Part shown: positions 1 to 7,572 of the stretch, in pieces | Layout of the letters: each line of letters starts with the position of its first letter | Numbering within the stretch: the stretch's first letter is position 1 | Source: an uncultured Oscillospiraceae bacterium | Lineage (GTDB): Bacteria; Bacillota; Clostridia; Oscillospirales; Acutalibacteraceae | Assembly (NCBI GenBank): GCA_900555015.1 | Contig: USJL01000001.1 | Location: forward strand, 1 to 64,000 | Direction: 5' to 3' | Length of the DNA: 64,000 nucleotides | The notes under the pieces: model-generated | Told to the model about the DNA's origin: nothing | Database searches by the model: none | What the model saw: only the letters and a program-made list of their open reading frames with translations | Translations under genes and position numbers: made by a program

Positions 1-15
1 TATTTGATTATAGTT

Positions 16-39
16 TTATTTAAGAATACCTTGCCGCAT
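16..39 (-). CDS. Seven-codon leftward open frame behind a strong ribosome binding site
   Basis: The minus-strand ATG at 39-37 sits 8-9 bases after an AAAGGAG ribosome binding site and reads M-R-Q-G-I-L-K before a TAA at 18-16. The complete promoter, Shine-Dalgarno site and start suggest it really is translated. It could be a leader peptide for a gene left of the window, or the surviving start of a gene cut by a rearrangement. The window ends 15 bases later, so neither can be decided. Confidence 0.3.
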   Translation of the reverse strand: MRQGILK

Positions 40-68
40 ATTTTTTACTCCTTTTCTGGTATTGAATT

Positions 69-97
69 ATTATATCACATCAGTTTTAGGAAAACAA
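69..97 (-). promoter_or_regulatory. Leftward promoter divergent from the integrase
   Basis: On the minus strand a -35 TTGTTT (97-92) and a -10 TATAAT (74-69) are separated by 17 bases. They are followed by a strong ribosome binding site (AAAGGAG, 54-48) and an ATG at 39-37. The spacing makes a working promoter likely, although only a 7-codon frame follows in the window. Confidence 0.5.
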
Positions 98-213
98 GTA
101 TCTAAAAGAAATTTTTCTTCCCCTTATATGTAACAATCATACCGGCTTCCTAATCCGAGACAAATTTATTGATTATCTTGATAAGCAATTTCGCATTTAA
201 GGGAGGAAAAATT

Positions 214-1467
214 ATGCCAAGAACAAAAAGAAAAGACAAATCAAGAGTAGTGCTTCGTACAGGCGAATCACAGAGAGCCGATGGTACATACCATTTCAGT
301 TGGACGGACGCCAACCACAAAAGGCGTTATGTGTATGCCAAGACACTTGATGAACTGCGATACAAAGAGGAACAAATCGCAAAAGACAAGAGCGATGGCA
401 TTAAGGCAGAAGCTCGTTACACAACGGTCAATGACATATATGAGCTTTGGAAGGATTTGAAGCGAGGACTGAAAAACAACACCTTTGAAAACTACAAGTA
501 TATGTATGAGACCTTTGTCCGTCATCAGATAGGCTCAAAGACTGTATCTTCTCTGAGAAAAACAGATATAAAGAGGTTCTATAATTACCTTGCAGACGAA
601 CGCCATCTAAAGCCAGCGACCATTGATAATATTCATACGGTTCTCCATCAGATTTTGGATATGGCGGTCGATGATGACTACATCAGGAATAACCCGTCAA
701 ACAATGTGCTTAAAGAGTTGAAACAGTCCCATTGTTTTCAGACCGAGAAGCGTAGAGCCTTAACAAAGCCGGAGCAGGAGTTGTTTCTTGACTATCTGAA
801 AAACTCTCCTACATCAAAGTATTGGTATCCGGTGTTTGCGGTTATGATTGGTACGGGACTTCGAGTTGGAGAGGTTACAGGGTTAAGATGGTGCGATATT
901 GATTTGGAAGAAGGTATCATTGATGTGAACCACACGCTGGTTTACTATGACCACCGTACTGAGGGCAGTAAGCGTGGCTGTTACTTCAATGTTAATACGA
1001 CCAAAACCCCGGCAGGAAGAAGAAAAGTGCCTATGCTCGGTTTCGTCAAAGAAGCATTCTTAATGGAAAAGGAAAGGCAGGAACTGCTCGACCTTCACTG
1101 CGAAGCGACTGTCGATGGATATACCGATTTTATCTTCATCAACCGTTTTGGTCAGCCGCAACATCAGGCAACCCTGAACAAAGCAATCCGCCGCATTATC
1201 CGTGACTGCAACGACGAGCAGTTATTGAAAGATGAAAATGCAGAAGTATTGCTCCCGCATTTTAGCTGCCATTCTTTAAGACACACTTTTACAACAAGAA
1301 TGTGCGAAGCAGGGATAAATGTTAAGGTCATTCAGGACACGCTCGGTCATAAAGATATTTCAACTACGCTTAACATCTATACCGATGTAACGAAGGAACT
1401 GAGGAAGTCCGAATTTGAAGGTCTTGACTCCTACTTCAAAAATGAGTATAATAAAGTGTCGGTTTGA
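214..1467 (+). CDS. int: Tyrosine recombinase/integrase, Tn916 Int type
   Basis: This is a site-specific recombinase of 417 residues expected to integrate and excise a mobile element by strand exchange through a 3'-phosphotyrosine. The N-terminal 70 residues resemble the arm-binding domain of Tn916 Int (the TGESQR segment near residue 17), followed by a SAM-like core-binding domain (about 75-165) and the catalytic domain (about 180-400). The catalytic set is visible: Arg in TGLRVGE (about 217), HSLRH (His about 353, Arg about 356), LGHKD (His about 379) and the nucleophile Tyr in NIYTDV (about 389). I chose the ATG at 214 because GGGAGG at 201-206 lies just upstream; a longer frame back to 169 lacks such a site. 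The gene looks intact. No xis gene precedes it, so excision control is not visible here. Confidence 0.92.
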   Translation: MPRTKRKDKSRVVLRTGESQRADGTYHFSWTDANHKRRYVYAKTLDELRYKEEQIAKDKSDGIKAEARYTTVNDIYELWKDLKRGLKNNTFENYKYMYETFVRHQIGSKTVSSLRKTDIKRFYNYLADERHLKPATIDNIHTVLHQILDMAVDDDYIRNNPSNNVLKELKQSHCFQTEKRRALTKPEQELFLDYLKNSPTSKYWYPVFAVMIGTGLRVGEVTGLRWCDIDLEEGIIDVNHTLVYYDHRTEGSKRGCYFNVNTTKTPAGRRKVPMLGFVKEAFLMEKERQELLDLHCEATVDGYTDFIFINRFGQPQHQATLNKAIRRIIRDCNDEQLLKDENAEVLLPHFSCHSLRHTFTTRMCEAGINVKVIQDTLGHKDISTTLNIYTDVTKELRKSEFEGLDSYFKNEYNKVSV

Positions 1468-1770
1468 CAGATTAAATTGATACGGACTTCATAGTTGGTG
1501 GATAAAAGCATTTACATCATTTACATCAATTTTTACACAAAGCCCCCACGAAACTAATCGAAAATAAAGTAAAGTAGGATTTTGAAAAAATCTGATTTGC
1601 GACTTGTTTTGAACTATGTTGGGTTATAGTAAGAGTTGAAACGATGTCCTAAATCGTCCCAACAATGAAGCCGTTGGATAAATAAAATCCGGTATTTCTG
1701 CCGGCTTATGAGCTTTCAATGTAAGTTCTGCCAAAAGTGATTTGGTGCGAACAGCAATACAGTAAAATTA
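1468..1770. other. Non-coding stretch after the integrase, possible element boundary
   Basis: No convincing gene is present. The stretch contains a short tandem repeat of TTTACATCA (about 1510-1530), a C-rich run (about 1543-1548), and a segment at 1657-1675 that recurs imperfectly at 4393-4411. An attachment site would be expected here because the region lies immediately downstream of int, but I cannot identify its core from this window alone. Confidence 0.35.
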
Positions 1771-1812
1771 AACTCTCGGAGAATGATAAAACATTTTCCG
1801 AGAGTTATTTTT
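1771..1812 (+). terminator. Intrinsic terminator, 15-bp stem
   Basis: The arm AACTCTCGGA (1771-1780) pairs with TCCGAGAGTT (1797-1806). GAATG (1781-1785) also pairs with CATTT (1792-1796), leaving the loop ATAAAA. The stem is followed by ATTTTTA. It could end readthrough from int and insulate the oxidoreductase cluster. Confidence 0.8.
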
Positions 1813-1909
1813 ATGCCTGTTTATAATCATTGATTTTAAATGAAATAAGAAAATATTTTTATTGATAGATCTCAAATTTCTTTACGAATGAACATTTGCT
1901 GAAATTATA

Positions 1910-1918
1910 TGGTATAAT
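1910..1918 (+). promoter_or_regulatory. Extended -10 promoter for the SDR gene
   Basis: TGG followed directly by TATAAT (1913-1918) forms an extended -10 element 33 bases before the ATG at 1951. No good -35 lies at the usual distance, which is tolerated by extended -10 promoters. Confidence 0.55.
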
Positions 1919-1950
1919 GGTTTAAGTAATTAAACGAAAGGGTGATTGTT

Positions 1951-2733
1951 ATGCCGCAAACAGTATTGATAACAGGAGCGTCAGGTGGATTAGGTAAAGC
2001 GTTTGCACAGGAATTTGCCGAGCACGGCTTTAACCTTGTACTTGTAGCAAGGTCAGAAAGCAAGTTGGAGAAAATTTGCACAAATTTGTCAAGCAGATAT
2101 AAAATAAGCACGCAATATATCTGTGAAAACCTTTCCGATACAGGTGCTCCTCAACGAATTTATGACGAGATAAAGCAAAGAAATATTCATATTGACCAAC
2201 TTGTAAATAATGCAGGAAGTGGAAATATGGCACTTGTCGGAGATGCAAAACCGCAAATTATGATAGATACTATTGAACTTAATGTTACCGCATTAACGCT
2301 GCTTTGCAATTTATTTATCCCTGATATGAAAGCAGCAGGAAAAGGTAAAATTCTCAATGTTTCTTCTCTTGGTGCTTTTCAGCCTGACCCGTATTTTGCT
2401 GTTTACGGTGCAACTAAGGCATACGAATTGTTATTCACGGAAAGTCTGTTTGGCGAACTTATAGGCACAGGCGTAACGACAAGTGTTATCTGTCCGGGTC
2501 CGATTAAAACGAATTGGGCATCAAACGCAGGAAAATCAGATTCAAAAATAGCTAAAGAGCCTGAGTTGATAGCAAAAATAGGATTTAGAGAAATGCAAAA
2601 AGGAAAACTAATTATTATTCCCACATTAGCTTATAAAGCTGAAGCCTTTGCTGTCCGAGTTGCTCCAAAAACTCTTGTATCAAGAATTATAAAAAAATGG
2701 CAAGGTGGTTTGATAAGTAAAGGAGGTAAATAA
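1951..2733 (+). CDS. SDR-family oxidoreductase
   Basis: This is a 260-residue NAD(P)-dependent short-chain dehydrogenase/reductase; the substrate cannot be told from sequence. The Rossmann motif TGASGGLG lies near residue 10, NNAG near residue 90, the catalytic Ser in the VSSLG stretch, and the YGATK motif (Tyr-x3-Lys) around residue 154. A PGPI segment after the active site is also typical. A GTG at 1942 is in frame, but the ATG at 1951 has AAAGGG eight bases upstream and gives the usual family N-terminus. The stop overlaps the next ATG (TAATG at 2731-2735), so it was co-translated with an ArsR-type regulator, now truncated. Confidence 0.88.
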   Translation: MPQTVLITGASGGLGKAFAQEFAEHGFNLVLVARSESKLEKICTNLSSRYKISTQYICENLSDTGAPQRIYDEIKQRNIHIDQLVNNAGSGNMALVGDAKPQIMIDTIELNVTALTLLCNLFIPDMKAAGKGKILNVSSLGAFQPDPYFAVYGATKAYELLFTESLFGELIGTGVTTSVICPGPIKTNWASNAGKSDSKIAKEPELIAKIGFREMQKGKLIIIPTLAYKAEAFAVRVAPKTLVSRIIKKWQGGLISKGGK

Positions 2734-2999
2734 TGAATAAAGATTTAGCGCCGGAAATAGAAAGACTTGCAGAAAATTTTACAACTTGTTCTAAAATGCT
2801 TACAGCTATTGGCGATGAAACAAGGCAGCATTTGATTTTAGAAATGATGAAAATGGGCGATTGCAGTGGTGTTCGTGTCGGTGATATTACAGAAAAAACC
2901 AATCTTTCCCGACCTGCCGTTTCTCATCATTTGCAAATTATTAAAGATGCAGGAATTTTGAAAGTACGCAAACAGTGCTTTCATCACTTGAAAAATTAG
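2733..2999 (+). pseudogene. ArsR-family regulator, 3'-truncated by a deletion
   Basis: The first 80 residues match an ArsR-type winged helix-turn-helix: TAIGDETRQHLILEMM (helices 1-2), the recognition helix region LSRPAVSHHLQIIKDAGIL and the start of the wing (KVRK). At about 2966-2975 homology to ArsR stops and the DNA becomes the interior of an aldo/keto reductase in another frame; the ArsR frame reads 8-10 unrelated codons and ends at TAG 2997-2999. The wing and dimerisation helix are missing, so repressor function is doubtful. It starts with overlap on the SDR stop codon. An 88-residue DNA-binding fragment could still be made. Confidence 0.75.
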
Positions 3000-3553
3000 G
3001 CACGGATTATCTTGATTTGGTTTTACTTCACTGGCCTTTTGGAAATTATTATAAGGCTTGGGGAGAACTTGAAAAACTGTATAACGAGGGTAAAATCAAA
3101 GCAATCGGTGTGTCTAATTTTGAACCTGACAGATTGATTGATTTAATCGAATTCAATAAAATCAAACCAACGATAAATCAAATTGAAACACATCTTTATT
3201 GTCAGCGAATAAACGAGCATAAGTGGGAGGATAAATACGGTATTGCTCACATGGCTTATGCTCCACTCGGTCAAGGTCACGCAAATGAAATGTTTGAGGA
3301 AAATGTGGTAAAAGCACTTGCTGAGAAGTACAGAAAAACACCTGCACAGATTTTGCTTCGTTATAACATTCAAAACGGTGTGGTTGTTATTCCTAAATCT
3401 GTTCACGAAAACAGAATCAAAGAAAATATAGATGTTTTTGATTTTTCTCTTAGCGAAGATGAAATGAACAGTCTTAAATCTCTTGACAAGGCTAATCCGA
3501 TGATTGGAAACCCTGAAAATCCTGAAAAGGCAGAATTGGCAATGACTTGGTAA
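2966..3553 (+). pseudogene. Aldo/keto reductase, 5'-truncated fragment
   Basis: The reading frame matches the C-terminal two thirds of an aldo/keto reductase: LGTDYLDLVLLHWPF (with the tetrad His), GKIKAIGVSNF, the strand ending NQIETH, YAPLGQG and the NADPH-binding VVVIPKS, ending in a typical AMTW tail. Roughly 90-95 N-terminal residues are missing, including the first barrel strands and the catalytic Asp, Tyr and Lys, so it should be inactive. The first in-frame start (GTG 2975) has no ribosome binding site of its own. The junction with the ArsR fragment indicates one deletion that removed the end of one gene and the beginning of the next. Confidence 0.8.
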
Positions 3554-3565
3554 GGCGGCAAAGTG

Positions 3566-4186
3566 ATGAAAGTTTTAATATTAGGTGCAACAGGATTGTT
3601 TGGCAGTGCTTTAACAACTCGAATGATAAAAAACGGAAACTATGAACTCACACTGTTTTCAAGACACGCAAGTGATAAATATATGCAGTCGGATAAAGTA
3701 ACCGTAATGAACGGTGATGCAACTTCCGAAGATAATTTAAGAAAAGCTGTTAGCGGTCAAGATGTTGTTTATTGTGCGGTGTCCGGAAGTGAATTACCGG
3801 AAGTGGCAGCAAATTTGGTAAAGGTTATGACAGAGGAAAAAGTGCAACGACTTTTATTTATGGGAGCTGTCGGAATATATAACGAAATTCCCAATGAGAT
3901 TGATGGCGAGGATAACTTAGACAATGAGCCTGCTCAAATTCCCAACAGAAAGGCTGTTGATATTATTGAAGCAAGTAACCTCAACTATACAATATTAAGA
4001 CCGGGATATTTGCGTGACGGAAGTGAAGATGATTATACCCTTACTTTTAAGGGAGAGCAGGCAAAAGGATATATAAGCACAATACCATCGGTTGTAAATC
4101 TTGCAATTTCACTCATCAATGATAAAAACTTGTATTCTTGTGAAAGCGTGAGCATAACTAAAGATGCGAGAACAGTTGCTGATTGA
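3566..4186 (+). CDS. NAD(P)-binding, atypical SDR (NmrA-like) protein
   Basis: This 206-residue protein has a dinucleotide-binding motif at its very N-terminus (LILGATGLFGSAL), an ADP-ribose recognition Arg shortly after beta-2 (FSRHAS), and a later YTILRPGYL segment, all typical of atypical SDRs that act as reductases or redox sensors. The active-site Tyr-x3-Lys of classical SDRs is not evident. I chose the ATG at 3566 over the GTG at 3563; AAGGCGG at 3552-3558 is the ribosome binding site. It lies 12 bases after the reductase fragment and probably belongs to the same transcript. Substrate unknown. Confidence 0.75.
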   Translation: MKVLILGATGLFGSALTTRMIKNGNYELTLFSRHASDKYMQSDKVTVMNGDATSEDNLRKAVSGQDVVYCAVSGSELPEVAANLVKVMTEEKVQRLLFMGAVGIYNEIPNEIDGEDNLDNEPAQIPNRKAVDIIEASNLNYTILRPGYLRDGSEDDYTLTFKGEQAKGYISTIPSVVNLAISLINDKNLYSCESVSITKDARTVAD

Positions 4187-4439
4187 CTTGTCCTTTAATA
4201 ATGATTATAATATAGGAAGCAGAACTGCAAAAAAATTTAATTAAGATTTACCCCAAATACATCAAATAATACCCCAATACTGTTTTTGAACGCAAAGTTT
4301 AAAGCTAAAAAGGGTATTATACTTAGGCAAAAATAGCGTGAAATGTAATTACTTGCTATTAAAGTCCTTTTCAGAATTGCGGTGAGGAAAGTTCCCACAA
4401 TGAAACCGCTTCCAAATGAGCAATAATATATAATTAATC
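4187..4439. other. Non-coding stretch, no gene seen
   Basis: A/T-rich spacer without a supportable reading frame. The segment TCCCACAATGAAACCGCTT at 4393-4411 resembles 1657-1675 on the other side of the oxidoreductase cluster, with one insertion and two substitutions. This might mark the ends of a mobilised segment or be chance. Confidence 0.4.
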
Positions 4440-4473
4440 AATGGGCAATTCCAATCGGGATTGCCCATTTTCT
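4440..4473 (+). terminator. Intrinsic terminator, 13-bp stem with 4-base loop
   Basis: AATGGGCAATTCC (4440-4452) pairs with GGGATTGCCCATT (4457-4469) around the loop AATC, with one G-T pair, followed by TTCT. It closes the oxidoreductase region. The U-tract is short, so efficiency may be moderate. A frame reading through this hairpin from 4441 is therefore not the start of the next gene. Confidence 0.7.
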
Positions 4474-4521
4474 AAAATGAATGGAAATACAAATCGAAAT
4501 TTGGCAAAGGAGTGCGATTGT

Positions 4522-4830
4522 ATGAAACAGAAGAAATGGGTGATTCCCATTGTGATAATTGGTGTAATTGTTGCTCTGTGGTTTGCAGGCATTATACCAA
4601 AGCAAGTTGCAAAAAGCTTTGGAACAAGCTATGTGAATAACCACTTCCCCGAAATGCATTTGGAATGTGTGGGTGTTGAATATGCAGATGTCTATGGAGA
4701 TTATCTGATAACATTCAAAGGAACTAATGAGAATACATACAGTTGTGTAATAGGCCCAAAGTATTTCCCTGTTTCTATGGGGCAAGGTCTATTTGCTGTT
4801 GAAAGTGATTATGCAGAGTATTACAAGTAA
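4522..4830 (+). CDS. Small membrane-anchored protein, unknown function
   Basis: A 102-residue protein with a basic N-terminus (KQKK), one hydrophobic segment (about residues 6-26, IPIVIIGVIVALWFAGII) and a soluble domain of about 75 residues that would lie outside the membrane. The soluble part has a pattern (VEYADVYGDYLITFKG) that reminds me of the small YfjL-like/DUF3139 proteins of Firmicutes; this is a weak resemblance. The ATG at 4522 is preceded by AAAGGAG (4506-4512) with nine bases spacing. An in-frame start at 4441 would translate the terminator hairpin and is rejected. Confidence 0.6.
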   Translation: MKQKKWVIPIVIIGVIVALWFAGIIPKQVAKSFGTSYVNNHFPEMHLECVGVEYADVYGDYLITFKGTNENTYSCVIGPKYFPVSMGQGLFAVESDYAEYYK

Positions 4831-4865
4831 ACCAAGCCGTCTTATTAGATATAGGAGTAGTTGAT

Positions 4866-5231
4866 ATGAGTAAAAGAAAAAGAAAAAACGGTAAATGGGT
4901 GCCGCCGAAAGGAGCATCAAAATATTTTTATCCTTCGTCTGACGATGATTTTAAACAGGCACATCCTGTGGGATACTACTTTTTGGTTTTGCTGGGCATT
5001 ACTGCGTTTTTGCTTCCGATGATTGTTTATATTTTCATTACCCCGGACGCAGTTGAAGGCAAAGCAAATTTGTGGGCTTTATTGGGCGTAGTAGGCTCTA
5101 TGATAATAGGAGTAGGGCTGTTTAATTTTGTTGCCATTATTATTAATCAGTATTTGGGGCATCTTGTTTCAATTTTGTCATTTCTTATAGGCGGTTTGCT
5201 TGTTTGGCTAAGTATTGTTTTAATGAGATAA
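4866..5231 (+). CDS. Small polytopic membrane protein, unknown function
   Basis: A 121-residue protein. It starts with a Lys/Arg-rich cytoplasmic stretch (KRKRKNGKW), followed by three predicted transmembrane segments at roughly residues 37-58, 68-90 and 95-119. AGGAG at 4853-4857 lies eight bases before the ATG. I recognise no family motif. It stands alone between the preceding small membrane protein and the repair methyltransferase. Confidence 0.65.
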   Translation: MSKRKRKNGKWVPPKGASKYFYPSSDDDFKQAHPVGYYFLVLLGITAFLLPMIVYIFITPDAVEGKANLWALLGVVGSMIIGVGLFNFVAIIINQYLGHLVSILSFLIGGLLVWLSIVLMR

Positions 5232-5306
5232 TAATTTTATATTTTTAACTTGATTTTAAAAATGTAAATATGTTTTTTGCAATGTAATGTAAAAAGAGGT
5301 TTGACT

Positions 5307-5804
5307 ATGGTTTATACATTTGTTTATAATTCACCCCTTGGTAAAATAACAATGGCAAGCAACGGAATTGCACTTACAGGTTTGTGGTTTGACGGGCAAA
5401 AATATTTTGCCGATAATATAAAAGGCGAGCAAAAAGAAAAGTGCCTTCCTGTGTTTGCTGAAACGGCAAAATGGCTTGATGTTTATTTTAGCGGTAAAGA
5501 GCCGGATTTTATGCCTGATATTTTAATTACAGGCACTCCGTTTAGAAAAAGAGTTGCAGAAATTATGTTAACTATTCCTTATGGAAAAACTATGACGTAC
5601 GGTGAAATAGCAAGCATAATTGCTAATGAAAAGGGCATTGAAAAAATGTCTGCCCGGGCAGTTGGCGGTGCCGTAGGTCATAATTCAATTTCAATAATTA
5701 TTCCCTGCCACAGAGTTGTAGGTACAAATGGCAGTTTAACAGGTTATGCCGGCGGAATTGATAGAAAAATTGCATTATTGAATTTAGAAAAAAACGAAAA
5801 ATAA
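5307..5804 (+). CDS. ogt: Methylated-DNA--protein-cysteine S-methyltransferase
   Basis: This is a suicide DNA-repair protein that transfers the methyl group of O6-methylguanine (or O4-methylthymine) to its own cysteine. It has 165 residues: an N-terminal ribonuclease-like domain, then the DNA-binding/active-site domain with the helix-turn-helix region GKTMTYGEIA, the Arg-finger helix region with RAVGGAVGHN, and the active-site motif IPCHRVVG (Cys about 143). The ATG at 5307 has AGAGG at 5295-5299; a longer frame from 5277 has none. It is a single-domain Ogt type without an Ada regulatory part. Confidence 0.93.
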   Translation: MVYTFVYNSPLGKITMASNGIALTGLWFDGQKYFADNIKGEQKEKCLPVFAETAKWLDVYFSGKEPDFMPDILITGTPFRKRVAEIMLTIPYGKTMTYGEIASIIANEKGIEKMSARAVGGAVGHNSISIIIPCHRVVGTNGSLTGYAGGIDRKIALLNLEKNEK

Positions 5805-5842
5805 AAAGATTGAAGTATATTTTCTTGGCAACTGTTTGTTGC

Positions 5843-5871
5843 TTGTGCAGATGTAATATTTATTATATAAT
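5843..5871 (+). promoter_or_regulatory. Promoter for the XRE/zinc-ribbon gene
   Basis: TTGTGC (5843-5848), a 17-base spacer and TATAAT (5866-5871) precede the Shine-Dalgarno run at 5879-5885. Confidence 0.6.
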
Positions 5872-5893
5872 GTTTACAAGGGGGGCAGATAAT

Positions 5894-6658
5894 TTGAATA
5901 CCAAAGATGTTATTTTTGAATTAAGAACTAAATTAGGATTTTCACAAGAAGAATTGGCAGACAAAGTGTTTGTAACACGGCAAGCTGTGTCCCGTTGGGA
6001 AAACGGCGACACGGTCCCAAATACGGAAACATTAAAATTATTGTCAAAGTTGTTTAATGTTTCAATTAACACTTTGTTGGGTTCGTCGGAAGATTTAATT
6101 TGCCAGTGTTGCGGAATGCCGTTAGATGATAATATCATAAGCAGAGAAAAAGACGGCGCATTGAATAAACAATATTGTAAGTGGTGTTATGCAGACGGCG
6201 AATATATGTACAGTGATATGGATGACCTTGTTGATATTTGTGTAAAAAATATGGCAGGTGATGAACATTCGCCTGAAGAAGTTCGTGCTTATTTGTATAA
6301 AACTCTTCCGAATTTGAATTATTGGAAGCAGTATGAAAAACTTGGCGGTAATAAGGCATTTGAAGATTTTAAAACTGTGTTAATTAATGAAATTAACAAT
6401 TTGAACATTGAAGGAATGCCAAAGCTTTCAAAATTAAACCCTCTTGTGGGTAGTTATGTTAATTTAAAATACAGGCTTCCAAACGGAAATACAGTTAAAT
6501 TTTTAGATGATAACACTACCTATCTCGGTAATCAGTTAGAATGTGAGTTTGGCGGAAACAGGTGTTTCGGCGTTGTAGCAAATACTGATTTTATTTTGGT
6601 TGCTACGTATGAAGAAAACGGAGCAAATCCCGAACTTGTGATGTATAAAAAACGATAA
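5894..6658 (+). CDS. XRE-family regulator with putative zinc-ribbon domain
   Basis: A 254-residue protein with three parts. Residues 1-65 form a Cro/C1-type helix-turn-helix (FSQEELADKVFVTRQAVSRWENG). Residues about 72-120 match the putative zinc ribbon seen in many Firmicutes (PF12674 type): CQCCGMPL followed by YCKWCYADGEY, giving two Cys pairs. The C-terminal 60 residues (from NPLVGSYVNLKYRLPNG) look like a small beta-rich domain I cannot name. I place the start at TTG 5894 because AAGGGGG (5879-5885) lies eight bases upstream and the HTH begins there; a frame extending to 5810 crosses the promoter. Ligand and targets are unknown. Confidence 0.78.
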   Translation: MNTKDVIFELRTKLGFSQEELADKVFVTRQAVSRWENGDTVPNTETLKLLSKLFNVSINTLLGSSEDLICQCCGMPLDDNIISREKDGALNKQYCKWCYADGEYMYSDMDDLVDICVKNMAGDEHSPEEVRAYLYKTLPNLNYWKQYEKLGGNKAFEDFKTVLINEINNLNIEGMPKLSKLNPLVGSYVNLKYRLPNGNTVKFLDDNTTYLGNQLECEFGGNRCFGVVANTDFILVATYEENGANPELVMYKKR

Positions 6659-6678
6659 TTGAATTTGTAAAGGCAAAT

Positions 6679-6725
6679 AAAGAGTGTATTTTTATGGGTT
6701 ACACTCTTTGTTTGTCTTTTTTATT
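6679..6725 (+). terminator. Intrinsic terminator
   Basis: AAAGAGTGTA (6679-6688) pairs with TACACTCTTT (6700-6709), followed by a T-rich tract. Confidence 0.8.
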
Positions 6726-6741
6726 TTTATAATGTTGCCAT

Positions 6742-6770
6742 TTGACTTGAAGTTTGTATGCTGTTACAAT
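6742..6770 (+). promoter_or_regulatory. Promoter for the methyltransferase gene
   Basis: TTGACT (6742-6747), a 17-base spacer and TACAAT (6765-6770). Confidence 0.7.
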
Positions 6771-6803
6771 AATTAAAGTATAAATGATATTTCGGAGGCT
6801 TTT

Positions 6804-7544
6804 ATGAGTGAATGGAATGCCGAGCTTTACGACAATAAGCATAATTTTGTTGCCGAGTACGGAAAGGGACTTTTAGAGTTTTTTCCCAAAAATAAAACCG
6901 TTTTGGATTTAGGATGCGGAACAGGCGTTTTGACGGCACAGATGGCAGATTTTTCAAAATCCGTTGTGGGTGTTGACAGTTCGGAAAATATGATAAAAAA
7001 GGCTGAAAATCAGTACCGTAATATTAATTTTTTTGTTTGTAATGCGTTAGATTTGCCCTTTGAAAAGCAGTTTGATGTTGTGTTTTCAAACGCCGTGTTT
7101 CATTGGATTAATGACCATAACCGTTTGTTGCAAAATATAAAAAAAGTGTTAAAGCCGGGTGGTATGTTAATATGCGAATTCGGGGCGAAAGGCAATATTC
7201 AAATAATCGAGAATGCATTTTTTACGGCATGTAAAGATTTAGGGTATGAATTCAGCCCTAAATTTAATTTTCCTACAAGCGAGCATTTTGCAGATTTGTT
7301 AAAAAATAATGGCTTTGTTACAGATAAAATATATGATTATGACCGACCGACTCTGTTAAAAGATAATGAAAACGGTTTGACAAATTGGATTAGGCAGTTT
7401 TTTGCATCCGAATTGGAAATAATGCCTATTGAAATGCAAAACGAAATTATTAAAAACACAGAAAATTTAACAAGAAAAAAATTGTGGAATAAAACCGAAT
7501 GGGTTGCAGATTATCGCAGAATAAGAGCGATTGCACATATATAA
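6804..7544 (+). CDS. Class I SAM-dependent methyltransferase
   Basis: A 246-residue methyltransferase. The SAM-binding glycine motif VLDLGCGTGVLT lies near residues 33-44, the acidic end of beta-2 is VVGVDSS, and motif IV is FDVVFSNAVFHWI, a pattern seen in the trans-aconitate methyltransferase/UbiE-type group. Downstream motifs (LKPGGMLICEF) also fit. The substrate cannot be deduced. It has its own promoter and is followed after 28 bases by a GNAT gene that may be co-transcribed. Confidence 0.85.
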   Translation: MSEWNAELYDNKHNFVAEYGKGLLEFFPKNKTVLDLGCGTGVLTAQMADFSKSVVGVDSSENMIKKAENQYRNINFFVCNALDLPFEKQFDVVFSNAVFHWINDHNRLLQNIKKVLKPGGMLICEFGAKGNIQIIENAFFTACKDLGYEFSPKFNFPTSEHFADLLKNNGFVTDKIYDYDRPTLLKDNENGLTNWIRQFFASELEIMPIEMQNEIIKNTENLTRKKLWNKTEWVADYRRIRAIAHI

Positions 7545-7572
7545 AATAAGTAAGAATACGGGGTATTTTTAA

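Larger units (their letters stand above)
1..1770. mobile_element. Probable end of an integrated element carrying a Tn916-type integrase
   Basis: The only mobile-element gene visible is the tyrosine integrase at 214-1467. In Tn916-like elements int lies at one extremity and is transcribed outwards, so the rest of the element, if present, would lie left of this window and its boundary would fall between 1468 and about 1770. By eye the integrase DNA is richer in G/C than the genes to its right. No excisionase, relaxase or conjugation gene is in view and I could not identify an att duplication, so the extent is an inference. Confidence 0.4.

Noticed and set aside
4441..4521. N-terminal extension of the small membrane protein from 4441
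   Set aside because: It would translate the intrinsic terminator hairpin; ATG 4522 has a proper AAAGGAG site.
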